A stretch of 64,000 bases of DNA from Arthrinium phaeospermum (GCA_006503535.1 QYRS01000012.1:1054001-1118000), one strand, 5' to 3'; positions 1 through 12,563 are shown, counted from the first letter of the stretch. The notes: generated by a model not told the origin, from the letters alone. Translations and numbers: made by a program.

Positions 1-108
1 CTCACGACAGTTGCTCCACACCCACACGAGGCTTCAACTACAACAACCCACGATAAATACTTCTGTTTTTTATTTATTTTTCACCTTCTTTTTCTCAGAA
101 TCCTCAAG

Positions 109-3100
109 ATGAAGCCCACTCCTCAGCTCGCCCTCCTCTCGCTCGCTCTCAGCAGCAACGCACACACTCTCTACCAGAAGCGCACATACCCTGACGCCGG
201 TGCCGGCGGCCAGATCGGCGGCGGCGCCAGCGGCAGCATTGGTGGACAAGTCGGTGGTGGTGCCGGAGTCGGAGCCGGTGCTGGCGGTGACGCAAAGGGT
301 GGCGCTGGTGCCGGTGCCGGTGCAGGTGTAGGCGCCGGTGGTGACGTTGGCGGCCACATTGGAGGCGGTGCCAACGGCCAGATTGGTGGCGGCCTTGGTG
401 CTGGTCTCGGCGGTGGCCTCGGCGGACAGGTCGGCGCTGGCGGCAACGTCGGCGCCGGTGCAGGTGGTGATGCCAAGGGTGGTGCCGGCGCTGGTGTAGG
501 TGCCGGTGCTGGCGGTGACGTTGGTGGCCATCTCGGCGGACAAATTGGCGGCGGTGCTGGTGTCGGCGCTGGCGGCAACGTTGGCGGCGGCGCCGGTGTT
601 GGTGCTGGTGGCGACGTCAAGGGCGGTGCTGGCGCTGGCGTGGGCGCTGGTGCCGGCGGCGACGCTGGAGCTCACCTTGGTGCTGGCCTCGGCGGCCAGA
701 TCGGAGGTGGTGCCGGCGGCAACGTCGGTGGCGCCATCGGTGGCGGTGCTGGCGGTGATGTCAAGGGCGGAGTTGGCGCCGGCGTTGGTGCTGGCGGTGA
801 TGCCAAGGGCGGAGCTGGCGCTGGTGTCGGTGCTGGTGTTGGCGCTGGTGGCGATGCCGGTGCCCACCTGGGAGGTGGCGCCAACGGACAAATCGGCGGT
901 GGCCTCGGTGGCCACATCGGCGGCGGCGCTGGTGGTGATGTTAAGGGCGGAGCTGGTGCTGGAGCTGGAGCTGGCGCTGGCGGCAACGTCGGCGGCGGAG
1001 CTGGTGCTGGTATCGGCGGCAACCTCGGTGGTGGCCTTGGAGCCGGTCTGGGCGGTAGCCTCGGTGGCGCCGCCGGCGTCGTCGCTGGCCTCATCGGCAG
1101 CCTCGACGGCAAGGCCAAGGGCTGCGCCGGCGCGTCGGCGGTCTCAAGGCCGGCGCCAGCGCCGACCTCCAGGCCTCCCTGTCCGCGTTTGCCGACTTCG
1201 TGGCCGAGCTCAAGAAGGCGTCGGCCTCGGTCCAGGGCGCCGGCCAGCTCAACCTCATGGACATCATCAGCCTGCAGGTCCACATGGCCCCCTTCCAGCT
1301 GACCTGCGGCGGCCTCATCACGGGTCTTTTGGGCAAGAAGGACATCATCGCGGGGCTCGGCGGCTGCGACCTCATGGTCGACGTCCTGACCGGGCTCCAG
1401 GCCCAGGCCGACGCCTTCTTCAAGGCCATTGGCGGCATTTCTGGTGATCTTCACATCGGCATCGGCTCGCACTCGGCCGATGTCAACCTCGATGCCTTCG
1501 GCAAGCTGCTCGGCGGCATCCGCCAGCTTCAACTCGGGCCTGGGCGCTTTCGTCCACGGGTCTTGCAAGAACGCTCCCGGCATCACTGTGACTGCTACTG
1601 TCCCTGCCGGCATCTCGGCTACTGATGCTGTCAGCGCTGGTCCTTCCGCTACTGGCGGTGCTGGTGCTGGTGCCGGTGGCAATGTCGGTGGTGGCGCTGG
1701 CGGCAACGTTGGCGGTGGTGCTGGTGCTGGCGGTAATGTTGGTGGAGGTGTCGGCGGCGGTGCCGGCGGTGAGATCGGTGGAGGTGCTCACGGCGGCATT
1801 GGCGGCGGTGCTGGTGGCGATATCGGCGGAGGCGCCCACGGTGGCATTGGTGGCGGCGCTGGCGGTGATATCGGTGGAGGTGCTCACGGTGGCATCGGTG
1901 GTGGTGCTGGCGGCAACATTGGTGGTGGTGCTGGAGGTAAGCATCTCTTCGGGCCCCTTTTCTTCTCTCTGCAGCGTTCGACTAACACAAGTCTGTCTAG
2001 GTGACATCGGTGGCGGTGCCAACGGCGGTGCCCACGGTGGTATTGGTGGCGGCGCCGGCGGTGACATTGGCGGTGGTGCTCACGGCGGCATTGGCGGTGG
2101 TGCCGGTGGCAACATTGGTGGAGGTGCCGGAGGCGAGATCGGTGGCGGCGCAAACGGCGGTGTTGGCGGTGGTGCTGGTGGCTCTACCGGTCCCACCACC
2201 GCACCCCCTCCTGGCAACAACGGCCCCGCCCCTACCCAGACCACCTCAGCCAACGATGCTGTAGGCCGTCCTGGCTCTACTACCGCCCCTGGCGAGACCT
2301 ACCCCACCGGCGCTCCTCCCCCAACGGCGGCGCTGATTCCCCTGGTGCCCCCGCCCCTACCGGTGGTGCTCACTCCGGCCCCAGCAAGTCTACCACTACC
2401 GTTCCCGGTACCCCTGCTCCTACTGGCGGCGCTGGTACCCCCGGCAGCCCTGGTACTCCTGGCACTCCTGGTGCTCCTGGCTCCCCCGGTTCTCCCGGCT
2501 CTCCTGACACTGGTGCCCCGGGTACTCCTGGCTCTCCGGGTGCCCCTGGTACTCCCGGCGCCCCTGGCACTCCGGTGCTGGTGGCTCCACCGGTGGCGGC
2601 TCTGGCGGTGACGCTGGTACCCCCGGTAGCCCTGGCTCCCCCGGTACTCCTGGTGCCCCTGGCGCCCCTGGCACTCCTGGTGCTGGTGGTTCCACCGGTG
2701 GCGGCTCTGGCGGTGACGCTGGTAGCCCCGGTAGCCCCGGTTCCCCCGGTACTCCTGGTGCCCCTGGTACCCCTGGTGCTCCCGGCTCTCCCAGCAACGG
2801 CTCTCCTGGTGCCCCTGGTACCCCAGGCAGCCCTGGTTCTCCCGGAACTCCTGGTGCCGGTGGCGATGCCGGTTCTCCTGGTGCTCCTGGCACCCCCGGC
2901 AGCCCTGGAACCCCCGGCCCCTGGTGCTCCCGGCGCTGGTGGCTCTACTGGTGGTGGTGCTGGCGGCTCTGTCGGCGGTGGTGGCTCCGGCTCTATTGGC
3001 GGCGGTGCTGGAACTCCTGGCACCCCTGGCACTCCTGGCACCCCCGGTGCCCCTGGCGCTCCTGGTGCTCCCGGTGCCCCTGGCTCCGGCAACGGCGGTG

Positions 3101-3789
3101 GTAAGGATACTACAACCACTGCCCCTGGTGCCCCTACCCCTACTGGTGGTGCTCCCGGTTCTCCCGGCTCTCCTGGCACCCCTGGCGCTCCTGGCGCTCC
3201 CGGTGCTGGTGCTGGAGCAGGTGGTTCTGGATCGATCGGTGGAGGAGCCGGTGGTAACATTGGCGGTGGTGCCGGTGGCAACGTTGGTGGTGCTGGCGGC
3301 TCTGGTTCTATTGGTGGCGGTGCCGGCGGCGCGCCGTACACTGTCACTGCCACTTACTCTAGCTGGACCACCACCTGGACCTCGTCCCCTACTTCTGGCC
3401 CCGCTCCCGTCGGCGGTTCTCTCGGCGGTGGTGCCGGCGGCAACGTTGGTGGCGGCGCGGGTGCTGGCGGTTCCGGTTCCATTGGCGGCGGTGCAGGTGG
3501 CAACGTTGGCGGTGGCGCTGGTGGCTCCGGTTCCATTGGTGGAGGCGCTGGTGGCTCTGGCTCCGGCTCTGGTTCTGGCTGCTCTGGACCCGGCTGCGGC
3601 GCTGGTTCCGGCTCGGGCTCAGGCGCTGCCTACCCTACTATCGGCATGCCCCCCAAGAACGGCACCGCCGGCGCCAGCCCCACGGGCTCCCCCGTCATCT
3701 CGGGCGCCTCCTCTTCTCTGTTCAACCCCGCGGCCACTCTCATGGGTGTCATGGCGCTGACAGGCGCCATCTTTGCCGCCGCCTTCTAA
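109..3789 (+). CDS. Glycine-rich, collagen-like GPI-anchored wall protein (frame-broken)
   Basis: Starts at ATG 109 with a signal peptide (about 18 residues), followed by a Kex2-like QKR. Layout: Gly-rich repeats built on GGGAG/GGNVGG to about 1120; a non-repetitive domain with several Cys and a helical AELKKASA stretch (about 1130-1560); more GGGAGG/GGIGGG repeats; a collagen-like Gly-X-Y block of [10 protein letters not shown] type (about 2310-3210); further Gly/Ser repeats; and a hydrophobic tail ([12 protein letters not shown]) before TAA at 3789, typical of a GPI signal. One clear intron, 1937-2000 (GTAAGC, branch ACTAAC, TAG). The frame changes near 1133, 1520, 2322, 2574 and 2915. Allowing one missing or one extra base at each gives a whole number of codons (about 1205 aa). 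I infer an extracellular structural or adhesive wall protein; the family is not recognised. The breaks may be sequencing errors in repetitive GC-rich DNA or real decay. Confidence 0.75.
1937..2000 (+). other. Spliceosomal intron in the glycine-rich gene
   Basis: 64-nt intron with donor GTAAGC at 1937, branch site ACTAAC at 1981-1986 and acceptor TAG at 1998-2000. Removing it joins two Gly-rich frames seamlessly (a Gly codon split after its first base). This frame change is therefore splicing and not one of the gene's frame breaks. Confidence 0.85.
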
Positions 3790-4567
3790 GCAGACGACGA
3801 CGACAATAACAACTACCATACATTCTTATTTCCGATGCAATCACTGCGGTGTGGCAATGCTGCATTTGGAAGTGGAAGAAACGATTCGGATTTTATGATG
3901 ATTTCTGGGAAAATCTAGCATTGCAACGGATGTTTTGGGGGCTTATTTGTTTTTCATATTTCTTTGACTTATTTCCTTGCTGTGTTTCTTGTATTTTGGT
4001 AACCTGATACCCCTGACTCGGCATTTTGGAACGAGAAAAGAGGGGAGGAATTGGCTACGAGCGATCGATCATGCGGCCTAGCGCCCTGACTACCTACCAC
4101 CACAACTACTACTTCTGATGTAGACATCAAAATCAAGAACTTCATTGTTATCATCAACCAGGCCTGACTGACTGTGTGCACAATCCTCTTAGTTGAGATC
4201 CTAGTTCCTCCGGCGTGACTCATCCCTTTGTCCGGCCATCTGGCTTTCAGCCAAGGTCCGTCTTGGTTCTTTGTCTACCTGGCCCAGTACGGAAACCTAT
4301 TTATCTGTAGGGCTGTGTCGCAAAGAATCCCAGCAAGCCACCTTTATCTCACCCCCAGACGGAAAGGGGACGAAAGACACGAAAATAGATACGCACGCCA
4401 TGTGGCGACGCCGGCAGGGGTAAGGATGATGCTGGTTGATCCCTGGGGTATGCTGCTGCCCTTTCACTGCGGAAATCACCCATCTCTGCAAGCAACGCGG
4501 ATGAGAAGCGAGTGTTGCCACGAATCATCATTCATCATTCAGGGATGTTCAGGATAATGTATGGGTA
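3790..4567. other. Intergenic, no gene seen
   Basis: Spacer between the convergent glycine-rich gene and the broken Ser/Pro/Gln-rich gene. Open frames here are short and show no recognisable domain or splice structure. It presumably holds both 3' UTRs. Confidence 0.5.
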
Positions 4568-5780
4568 TCATGTGTTATTACTACGTATGTCACGCTTCAT
4601 GTCCATTACCACTTCCTCACGCATCAACAGCCAAGCCAAAGACCAGCTCAGACCGTCCCCGGACGTCCTCGTCACCCTCCTCTCGTGACTACCCCTCACC
4701 CGCCGCCTATCCCCCTCCCCCTCAAACTCGAAACTCATACGATCACTCTCCTCCACCACGTCACCACCGCGATCCAGGGGGCACACGCCCTCGTCCCCCT
4801 GATACCCGGGCATCGTCGCGTACGCACTGTTCATCGTGTACGCCGGGTCGGGCTCGACGGCCGCGTAGTTGGCAGCGGCGACTCCGTCGTCCTCCCGTTG
4901 TTGTTGTTGTTGTTGGAGCTGCCGCTGAGCGTAGTCGTGGCTAGTGTACGAAGGCAACGTCCGCCGCGCCCTCGACGAGGACGAGACCGGCGCGAGCCGC
5001 CCGCGGAGTGGTAGGCGCTGTCTTCCCACGGCACCTCGGAGCCGTGCTGGTACTGCGGCGGAGGCGTGGCGGTCGAGCGGTAGGACGACGAGTAGCCGGA
5101 CCCGTAGTGGCGTCGAGGCTGCTGCCCCATAGGAGAAGAAGAAGGGCGAGGAGGACTCGGTTCGGCCGCCGCTGCAGCGTTGCCGGGAGGTTCCTTGAAC
5201 TTCCGTGCCGCATCGGCCAGATAGGTCTGGTATTGGCCCGCGTCTAAACCGGCGACCGAGATGCTGTCCCAGGGGCCGACAGATATCGAGGCCCGCGATC
5301 GCTCCTGTAGGCATCGTGCATCTCCTCATCCTCGGGGATCGTCGGCGCCGTCGACGAAGGCACGTACTCGCGCCTATGAGGAGGGATGGGATCCGGCTCG
5401 GAAGCAGATGCCGAGGAGGCGGACGGGGCATCGCGAGGCGCAGTAGCAGAAGAGTATGAAGTGTAATAGCGAGGGCGCTGCCTGCTCTCGCGATTGTTAC
5501 TGCTGCTGCTTCTGGGTGGGGGTGGAGGTGGCTGTCGCTCGAGTGCCGGATGTGTCGAGAAGGAGGGTGCGGCCGATGGCTGGCACCGCTTCTGCGTTCG
5601 CCACTGCTCGAGGGGGCATGGCGGGTACTTCTCAGGCGACGAGGGCGCTCTTCATGGCGCTGCTGCTGCCCATCGTGTTGGCCTCCTGGCTCGGCCTCTG
5701 GGTCTCCCTCTCCGCCGGCGGACGAGGCCGAGTGACGACGACTGCTCCTCCTGGGGCCAGGCTTGCGCAGGGCGAGCCAT
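4568..5780 (-). CDS. Ser/Pro/Gln-rich low-complexity protein, several frame breaks
   Basis: A minus-strand gene can be pieced together but no single frame spans it. Coherent segments: a start at ATG 5780 (MARPAQAW...); a Pro/Ser/Tyr-rich part at about 5640-5260 with YYTSYSSATAP and IPEDEEMHDAYRSD; then GQYQTYLADAARKFKEP and a Gln/Tyr/Ser-rich stretch at about 5255-4975; then a polyQ run, an acidic YTMNSAYATMPGYQGDEG region, and a stop at 4568. At least three frame switches are needed, near 5705, 5255 and 4975, and probably another near 5640. The composition suggests a disordered protein; no domain is recognised. An antisense assignment is less likely because the plus-strand frames here are only Arg-rich shadows. 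The exact start and the first 80 codons are uncertain. Confidence 0.45.
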
Positions 5781-6476
5781 GAAACAACTGAATAGGCTCT
5801 TGGGCCTAGTGAATACCGGTGGGAATGACTTGACCCTCCAGCCATGTCTCATTTCACCAGCGGTCTCACAGGTACTTGGTAAAAGGTATTTTGTTTTCCG
5901 AAAATGTCGGCTCTGGTTTCACACGCAAACGCAATGTAGCTGCAGGTCTCTGGAGAACAAAAGGACTCGTTCGTTTGGTCCATTGAGGTCCCTGCGTCAG
6001 GTTATATTTATGCATCTCGCTTAGACCTGGATAGATCCGATTTCCTCTTTGTTGTGCCTCACCTTCGCCATTGTTCAAAAACAGGGAAGGGGCCGCATCA
6101 GGGGTAGGGCCATTGTTCGTTCAAGACATACCCTGTAAGCTAGGGGCATTCTTGTGTCACATTTCATGTTTATAAGCACCTCTGCCCCAGTTTCCACCTC
6201 CTTTCAGATCTCAACTCTTCAGCTTGCCTTTACCAAGGAGCGCAAAGTAAATGTCATAGAAATTTCTCACGTGTGGCTTGACAAGACAATGGCAATACGA
6301 CGCATTTAAGTCTATTCTGTTCGTCCTGTTTGGTATCTTCAATTGGTTCCTGCACTGTGCATAGGACCGCAGCTAACCTGTCATCTCTCGTCCCTCATTG
6401 ATGCAACACGCAGTCGCATCAGTTTTCCATACGTAAATATCAAATGCAAGTGAGCAGGCGCCACGCTAATAGGTAT
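5781..6476. other. Intergenic, no gene seen
   Basis: Spacer between two minus-strand genes: promoter side of the Ser/Pro/Gln-rich gene and 3' side of UBP14. I see no conserved coding signal or RNA gene. Confidence 0.5.
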
Positions 6477-9048
6477 TTACTCCACCGTGGTTCGGTTGAA
6501 GAAGTAGACATAAGCCGTCTTCTTCATCTCCTCCGCATCGACGGCCTCAACGACCTTCTCGTCGTTGAACAAGACCCACTTGGGCACCTGAGTGTCGATG
6601 ATCTTGCGAATGAACGCAACGTAGTGTCTGCATATGTCAGTATGTGTGGAAAAGGATAGAAAGAGTTGGTTCGGCTTACCCTGCATGGATACTAGTACCC
6701 TTGTGGCAGACAATACTCTGCAACTGGAACTTGGCAGGCAGGTCTGCATTTCCAGGCTCTTGCTTCTCGGCTGGTGCGCTGCCTGCCATCTCAGAATCTC
6801 CTCCGAAGTCGCCTTGGTCGTCGGGATGACTGAAGATCCATTCTATGGCTCGCTCAACATTGCCACCCGTCTCGCGTAGCGCTTTGCGTGCCTGCGGCGC
6901 ACTGAAACCCATCGCACAAACCTGCTCCATCTTCTCCGGATCGACATCGGCTCCGGCACCACCACTGCCAGCTGCCGCACTAAGGACAAGCGGGTCATCG
7001 ATATCCGGATCCTCCATATGACCGAATAGCCATTCCATGGCAGAATTCGCGTCGGCGTTGCCAGTGGCGTGCAGAGCCTTCTCGCAGCGGTTCTTTGGGA
7101 AGCCCATGGACATCAGCTGTTCCAAGGCAGCCTCATTTGGCGCAAAGGCTGGGGCTGCAGTCGCCGGCTCGTCAGCTAAAACCTCCTCATCCGGTTGCTG
7201 ACCAGGGGACAGGTAAGCATCCAGATCAAATGGTTCGTCACCGACAATGACAGGAACATCGACCTTCCGTGGCACCCAGTTCTCTACCGTCATCTTTCTT
7301 GCGTTGACAACAAGCGTGGTGGGGAACGTCTTGAACAAAGAGCGTTTAGAGAAGCCCTTGCTACCGCAAGAGGAGCAGGTCAGCTCCACAACCTCGGGTG
7401 CTGTCAGTCTTTCGACACACTCCTTGAATGTAACTGGTCTGTACTGGTCTCCCTCTCCTTCAACAGCGGGCAGTTTCTCAAGAGGGACATCGATGAAGAT
7501 GTTGTCTTGCTCATTGGACTGGTAGCGGACCTTCTTGCAGCCAAGGCACTGGAGGCGTTGCTCCATGACGAAACGGAATGGCTGAGTTGGATCGCTCAAG
7601 GGTGCCTCATGCTTGGAGCGGGTGACGAGCTTGATCAAGTGCTGGAGAAGTTCGAAGGCATCTTGCTGTCTCATGGTAGAGAACTCTTCGTGGCCTCGGC
7701 CAATGAGATGCTTGAGCATGCTTGGTGCTAAGCCCTTCTGGTGGGACTTCTCAGGGGAGAACTCTGACGGGATGACATCAGAGGCTTTGAGTATCGTCCA
7801 GATAGCAAGCCGTCTCCCATCTTGCAGAGCTGCGTCTCCAAATCCTGAGCCGGGTCCTCCACGATCGGCAAATCGGCACCAGGTCTGTTATAACGCGCTT
7901 GGAAGGATGGCAGGTCAAACAGGCACTGTAGGATACTGGCTAGGTAGCAGCTGTTGCCCAGGTTCTTCAGACCAGTGAAGCCGGGCCCGAATAACGGTTG
8001 AAGCTCCTTGCCATCCTCTGTCGTCATGGAGAACTCCCAGCGCAAGTTCTGCTCGATCTGCATTTCGGTCAAGCTCTTCTCCGTCTTGACCCGTTCCGAT
8101 AGCATGATGCCCCAATGAGCCAGATGAGTAGCCAAGTTTTCGTCAGACCGTTCGTCGTCACACTGGTAGCAGTAGACATCAGCAGTTCCCTCGGGAGAGA
8201 TGGAGCCGAGCTTCACAGCTACAGCATGCTTGGAATCTGTAGCGTGGGCAAGGCCGTGCGAGTTTCCTCCCACTCCACCGAACTGGGCTCGACCGCAGCC
8301 CAAGTTTCCGCATTCCAGGCATAGCCAGAGGTTCTCCTTCAGGTCACACTGGGAGCAATGGCCAAGGTCACCGCTCTGGATCTGCTTGCCCTCATGTTGC
8401 TGCAAGAGGAGGATATGCTCACAGGATGTCATTTCCTGCTCCCAGGCCTTGACCTCCTCTTTGCGAGAGAATGTGTTGGCCTTCATGATACCATCGGCAA
8501 CGGATGCAATCTTGGGGTTGGTCAGATCAATGTCGACATTGCAATCCAGACACTTGGCAGCGGTGTGGTAGTCGTAACGGTCGGCTTCGGTCTCGGCGGC
8601 GATGGCCAGCTTGGTCATCTTGGCAGGAGGCTCATCCTTAGTGACCTGCTTCCGAGTACGACGGATGTTAAGAGCCAGAGGGTGGCTTCGGGCGGCATTG
8701 TGGAGGGGCGAATGCAGCTTCACGCCGGTGCAACCACCGTTGAAGCATTGCATGCAGACGTCGAGGCCGGTAGGATCATCCTTCAACAGCGATGGTTCGT
8801 TAGCAAAGTGTCATGATAATCTCGGGTTTACGGCGGGAGGGGAGCAGGATGTTGCAGCAGGCTGGCGTAAAGGTTGTAACATCAAACTTACGATAGAATC
8901 GAAGCATTGTGTGCAGTCCTCACGGTAAACCGACTGGGCGGGCGTGGGAGGACTGAGAGCTGCGACAACAATTCAGGGTGAGCAGCCGGTCAGAGTGCCA
9001 GTATTGGGTGTGGCACTTACAGATGGACTCGACGTGGGGGCACGCCAT
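6477..9048 (-). CDS. UBP14: Ubiquitin carboxyl-terminal hydrolase UBP14/USP5-type
   Basis: Deubiquitinase of the USP5/UBP14 family, which disassembles free ubiquitin chains. Exons: 9048-9021, 8959-8892, 8780-6680 and 6627-6477; introns have GTAAG donors. Domains in order: an N-terminal Cys-rich zinc-finger variant (CMQCFNGGCTG); the classic ZnF-UBP (WLCLECGNLGCGR, then YCYQCDDE); the catalytic Cys box GLKNLGNSCYLASIL; two UBA domains (LEQLMSMGFPKNRCEKAL and MEQVCAMGFSAPQARKAL); and the His box HAGHYVAFIRKI, whose Gly is split by the last intron. One base is missing near 7777, between GRYSKP and SDVIPSEF; restoring it gives exactly 783 codons (782 aa), near the family's usual size. Because the family is conserved and single-copy, this break looks technical. 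Confidence 0.93.
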
Positions 9049-10334
9049 GTTAAGTCGTCAAGGCGAGGTCAGGCCTGTATGAGTCGGAGGAAAATATGGA
9101 AATAGACCCGGCAAGTGGGCGAGAGGGACAGGGCGGATGATCGCAGCTTATTTCCCCAGCTTCCGACAAGAAAATGTGACAAGGTGAGTTGGTCGGTGGA
9201 GGGAGATGGTAGCTTGATGCTTGCTGACCTAGCTACGATTGTATCGTTGGTGTGCTTGTGGTTAGGGAGGGCAGCTAGGCTTAGCCTGCAGTGTGACGCG
9301 CGATGACAAGGCAGGTAAGACCAAGACCAGGCACCAGGAGAAATGCCCCGCGTTTGGCAATTGGGAGGAGCAACCGACAGCTGGCGGGCGACTGCGCGAT
9401 GAAATGCGCCAATGTTCAAATCAATTTGTACCTAATCACATTATGTACGGAGAACTGCTCACAGAGCTACATGTACTGTCAATCGCGCAGCAGACATTCA
9501 AATCTTTTTTTCCTGCAGGGATCTCAACCTCGTCATAGTTCTAGTTTTAGTTTGGTTATCTCCCTGATACGGTGTACTTGTCATCTGCTGAGTGCATTCA
9601 TGTTGTGAAGCTGTTTGCATTGGGGATTGCTCAGAATTGCCAGCATTGTCTGTCTCGGCAAATTGATTGACTGTTCGGGCCCGTGTTGTCTGACGTCCAA
9701 CTGTGCGCCTCCGGTCGGATCTGATAAAACTGCGAAGAGGAGGGAAAAAAGAGTTTCTGATTGATAAGGTGCCTCGCCTGCAGCGACAATGTGTGGGGTA
9801 CAGTATGGATTTGCGTAAAGTCCGCTTCGCCCGCACCAGGTCATCCGCCCCCAGATTGACATCGGCCGCACTATAAATTCTAAGTTCAGCACAGTGTGGC
9901 AAGAGTATCTCCGAGGTTGCATGAAATCATCCATGTTGGTTCAAACCCGCTAAAAACTTGCTCAGCGCTCTCTGATTCGCAGACCAAGGCCACAGACCGA
10001 GATCGCCGACAAAGCCAGCGCGCAGTTGGGAACAAGGGATTTGGAGAGTTTGGAAAGTCGGGGTTGGCTAGCTTGGCTCTTGACTTCATAGCGCTTTCGC
10101 TGGAAAGGCCAAGCTCCGATTTTCTGATTTCATTTCGCCTTCATATTCCGACAACACCAACTGCTCTTTCCCTCCAACGCCCAACATCATCCCTCATTGC
10201 CATTCTACATCAAACTCAACTCGAATATCAACGATATTTCCCTATTGTGATACCAGATTGACCGAATTCCGCCCTGCGACCCCTGATATAACGCTTTCAA
10301 GCCAACAGACCTCCACACACATTCACACGTAAAG
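9049..10334. other. Divergent intergenic region, UBP14 / ISU1
   Basis: About 1.3 kb shared upstream region of the head-to-head genes UBP14 (minus) and ISU1 (plus). It contains scattered short frames with no recognisable product, and I see no strong TATA box in front of either gene. Confidence 0.5.
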
Positions 10335-10976
10335 ATGTTCTCCCGGACAGTTGCTACCACGGCTCGCCGAGCCATCGCCTCATCCGCACCGCGCATCGCC
10401 ACTCGCCAGATCATCAAGCCCGTCGCAAACTCCACTCTCCAACAACGGCGGTCGTACCATGAGAAGGTCCTCGACCACTACAGCCGCCCGCGCAATGTCG
10501 GCTCCATGGCCAAGGGCGATGTCGATGTCGGCACCGGCCTCGTCGGAGCTCCCGCCTGCGGCGACGTCATGAAGCTGCAGATCCGCGTGGATCCCGACAA
10601 CAACACCATCTCCGACGTCAAGTTCAAGACGTTTGGCTGCGGTTCCGCCATCGCCAGCTCCAGCTACGTGACCGAGTTGGTGCGCGGCATGACGTTGGAG
10701 GAGGCCGCCAAGATCAAGAACACCGAGATCGCCAAGGAGCTGTGCTTGCCGCCCGTCAAGCGTAAGTTCTAATTCCATCGCTTACATTGTTGCCGATGAT
10801 CAATTAAACCCGCATCTAAACTAACTCTCTATATAGTCCACTGCTCTATGCTTGCCGAGGACGCTATCAAGTCTGCCATCTCCAACTACTACACCAAGAA
10901 CCCCGCAGCACGGAAGACCGACCTTGCCGGCACCGCGATGAAGATGCCGACGGGTGCTGAAGCTGCCACTGCCTGA
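10335..10976 (+). CDS. ISU1: Mitochondrial iron-sulfur cluster assembly scaffold
   Basis: IscU-type scaffold on which [2Fe-2S] clusters are built in the mitochondrial matrix with the cysteine desulfurase and frataxin. An Arg/Ser/Ala-rich N-terminus (about 35 residues, no acidic residue) is a matrix targeting peptide. The mature part has the family signatures YHEKVLDHYSRPRNVG, GAPACGDVMKLQ, FKTFGCGSAIASSS and LPPVKLHCSMLAEDAI, so the three cluster-binding Cys (GAPACGD, FGCGS, HCSML) and the LPPVK chaperone-binding motif are present. One intron, 10762-10836 (GTAAGT, branch CTAAC, TAG), splits the Leu codon just after LPPVK. 188 aa, intact, ending at TGA 10974-10976. It lies divergent from UBP14. 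Confidence 0.97.
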
Positions 10977-12045
10977 AGTTGGGAGTGAATTGGAGTGGAG
11001 TCGAGGATACATTATGATACCAAAATTTTGAAGATGGAGGGGAAAACTGCTCCATTGTTGGATTGAGAAAATACCCAAATGGTGACTAGAGTTGCCGACT
11101 GCTGGGGGTTTACAAGTCGTCACGGAGTTGGTGGGTACCTATGCAAGGAGTTTGATTGATGATAGGGAAGGGCGTAAGAGATTGCATCGCCCTTGGAGCA
11201 GAGAACTATCTTTACCTGATCCCACAGGATGCTTGCGGTTCTGCCTACTTTTGTCCAGCGTCGCCGATTGCAGCGATGCACTCCCCAGATTGACTGGCAA
11301 TCCAACACCTCCCACCGCTGATGTATCATAGATCAAAAGAATAAATTACATGCCAATCAACATCTTGTGATCCGTGCAGTTGATCGTATTTGTGTGCACT
11401 CCCAAATTCTATATCATGCGTTTGCCCAAATGTAGGGAAGGCTCCTCGAGGTGTTGGGCCCTGGATTTACACAGCATCAACTATTGTTGCGCTGCTGACA
11501 GCGTGTCGACCATTCGAGATAATGACATCATCGGTGTTGAAAAACTCCGAACGCATCAATAAAATATCTGTTTGTTGGTTTTCGTCTGACTTCCGAGTAT
11601 TCCGCATCATATGATAGCTGTAGTACGGGGCTGGAGTATCTAAGTCTACCTAGTGCCAGGCATGCCATTCACCAGTGGTACGCAAACCCTATGCGCTGCT
11701 GGCCCATTTTGGCTCGTTCTTCCCACCGCCTCCAAATAAAGACTCAAAATGACTCGTCGTTGAAGCGGTTGGGTATCCAATATCATGAATGTGACAATGT
11801 GGTTTGACTCGGCGCCACCACGTCGGGTCTCGGCATAGCTATCACATGGTATTGGCGTCCGCTGCAGCCGTTTCACAACACCCCTAGATGCTGGCAAACT
11901 GTCCCCTCCTCCAAAACTGGCGAAGAGGATTTCCACAGTCACTTGTGTTTTGCCCAAGGTGTCATGAAAGCCCTACAGGTTGGAAGGCGCGGCCATCGTA
12001 TGACTGATTGCGGAAGTCGGGCTTCGATTTTCGTCTGCGTGCTTC
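10977..12045. other. Intergenic, no gene seen
   Basis: About 1.07 kb between the convergent ISU1 and the orphan acidic gene. The longest frames (about 100 codons) lack any recognisable motif or splice structure. Confidence 0.5.
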
Positions 12046-12563
12046 TCAAGACATGGTTGCCCCCGAGCCGCCACCTTTAGCCAGGAGCGCCTCCAGCCCA
12101 GCGTCGTCGTCATCACTATCGTCGTCATCGTCGTCTCCTCCGCCCATGAGGTCAATCACCAAGACGGACCCCGACTTCAACTCGTCGAGTTGAAAGCCCG
12201 CCTGCAGCACATTGGTCACATCGAAGATGCAGCCGGCGACGTCTAGGCTGATGTCGTTGTCCTTGAACGCAAGGCAGACCAGACGGAAGTGCTCATGGTG
12301 GACATCCTCGACCTCTGAGCCGGACGAGTCGCCGTCAAATATCAAGACGACGTTGCGATGAGACGTGCAGTAAGCGCCGTGGCTCTCCAGCGCCTTGGTG
12401 AGTTCGCGGGCTCCGTCTTAGCGCCGACGGTCAGTCGGGTGAAGAGGCGCCCGTTCAGCAGGGCTTTGGCAGTGCTCGCCTCGGCAGGCGAGAAGATGGC
12501 GACGTTTGGCGGGAGGGCAGGCGCCGCGGCATTGCTGCCACTCACGTCCTTGGTGGATGACAT
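12046..12563 (-). CDS. Orphan small protein with acidic Asp-rich tail (one frame break)
   Basis: Start chosen at ATG 12563 (MSSTKDVSGS). The N-terminal frame runs through ALLNGRLFTRLTVGAKT; the frame then shifts by one missing base near 12413 and continues as ARELTKALESHGAYCTSH, NVVLIFDGDSSGSE, then FRLVCLAFKDNDISLDVAG and GFQLDELKSGSVLVIDL, ending with an Asp/Ser run (DDDDDDSDDDD) and GLEALLAKGGG. Adding one base gives exactly 173 codons. The middle looks like a compact alpha/beta fold with hydrophobic strands; the family is not recognised. Both halves have coding-like composition and share the reading direction, so I treat it as one gene. Confidence 0.6.

Noticed and set aside
70..2067. Ala/Thr/Ser-rich and Pro-rich antisense frames over the glycine-rich gene
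   Set aside because: They are complements of Gly-rich codons. The sense strand has the signal peptide, intron and GPI tail.
1100..3000. Extra tiny introns to explain the frame changes in the glycine-rich gene
   Set aside because: No donor, branch and acceptor set fits at 1133, 1520, 2322, 2574 or 2915, and the coding repeats continue without a gap, so single-base indels are the simpler reading.
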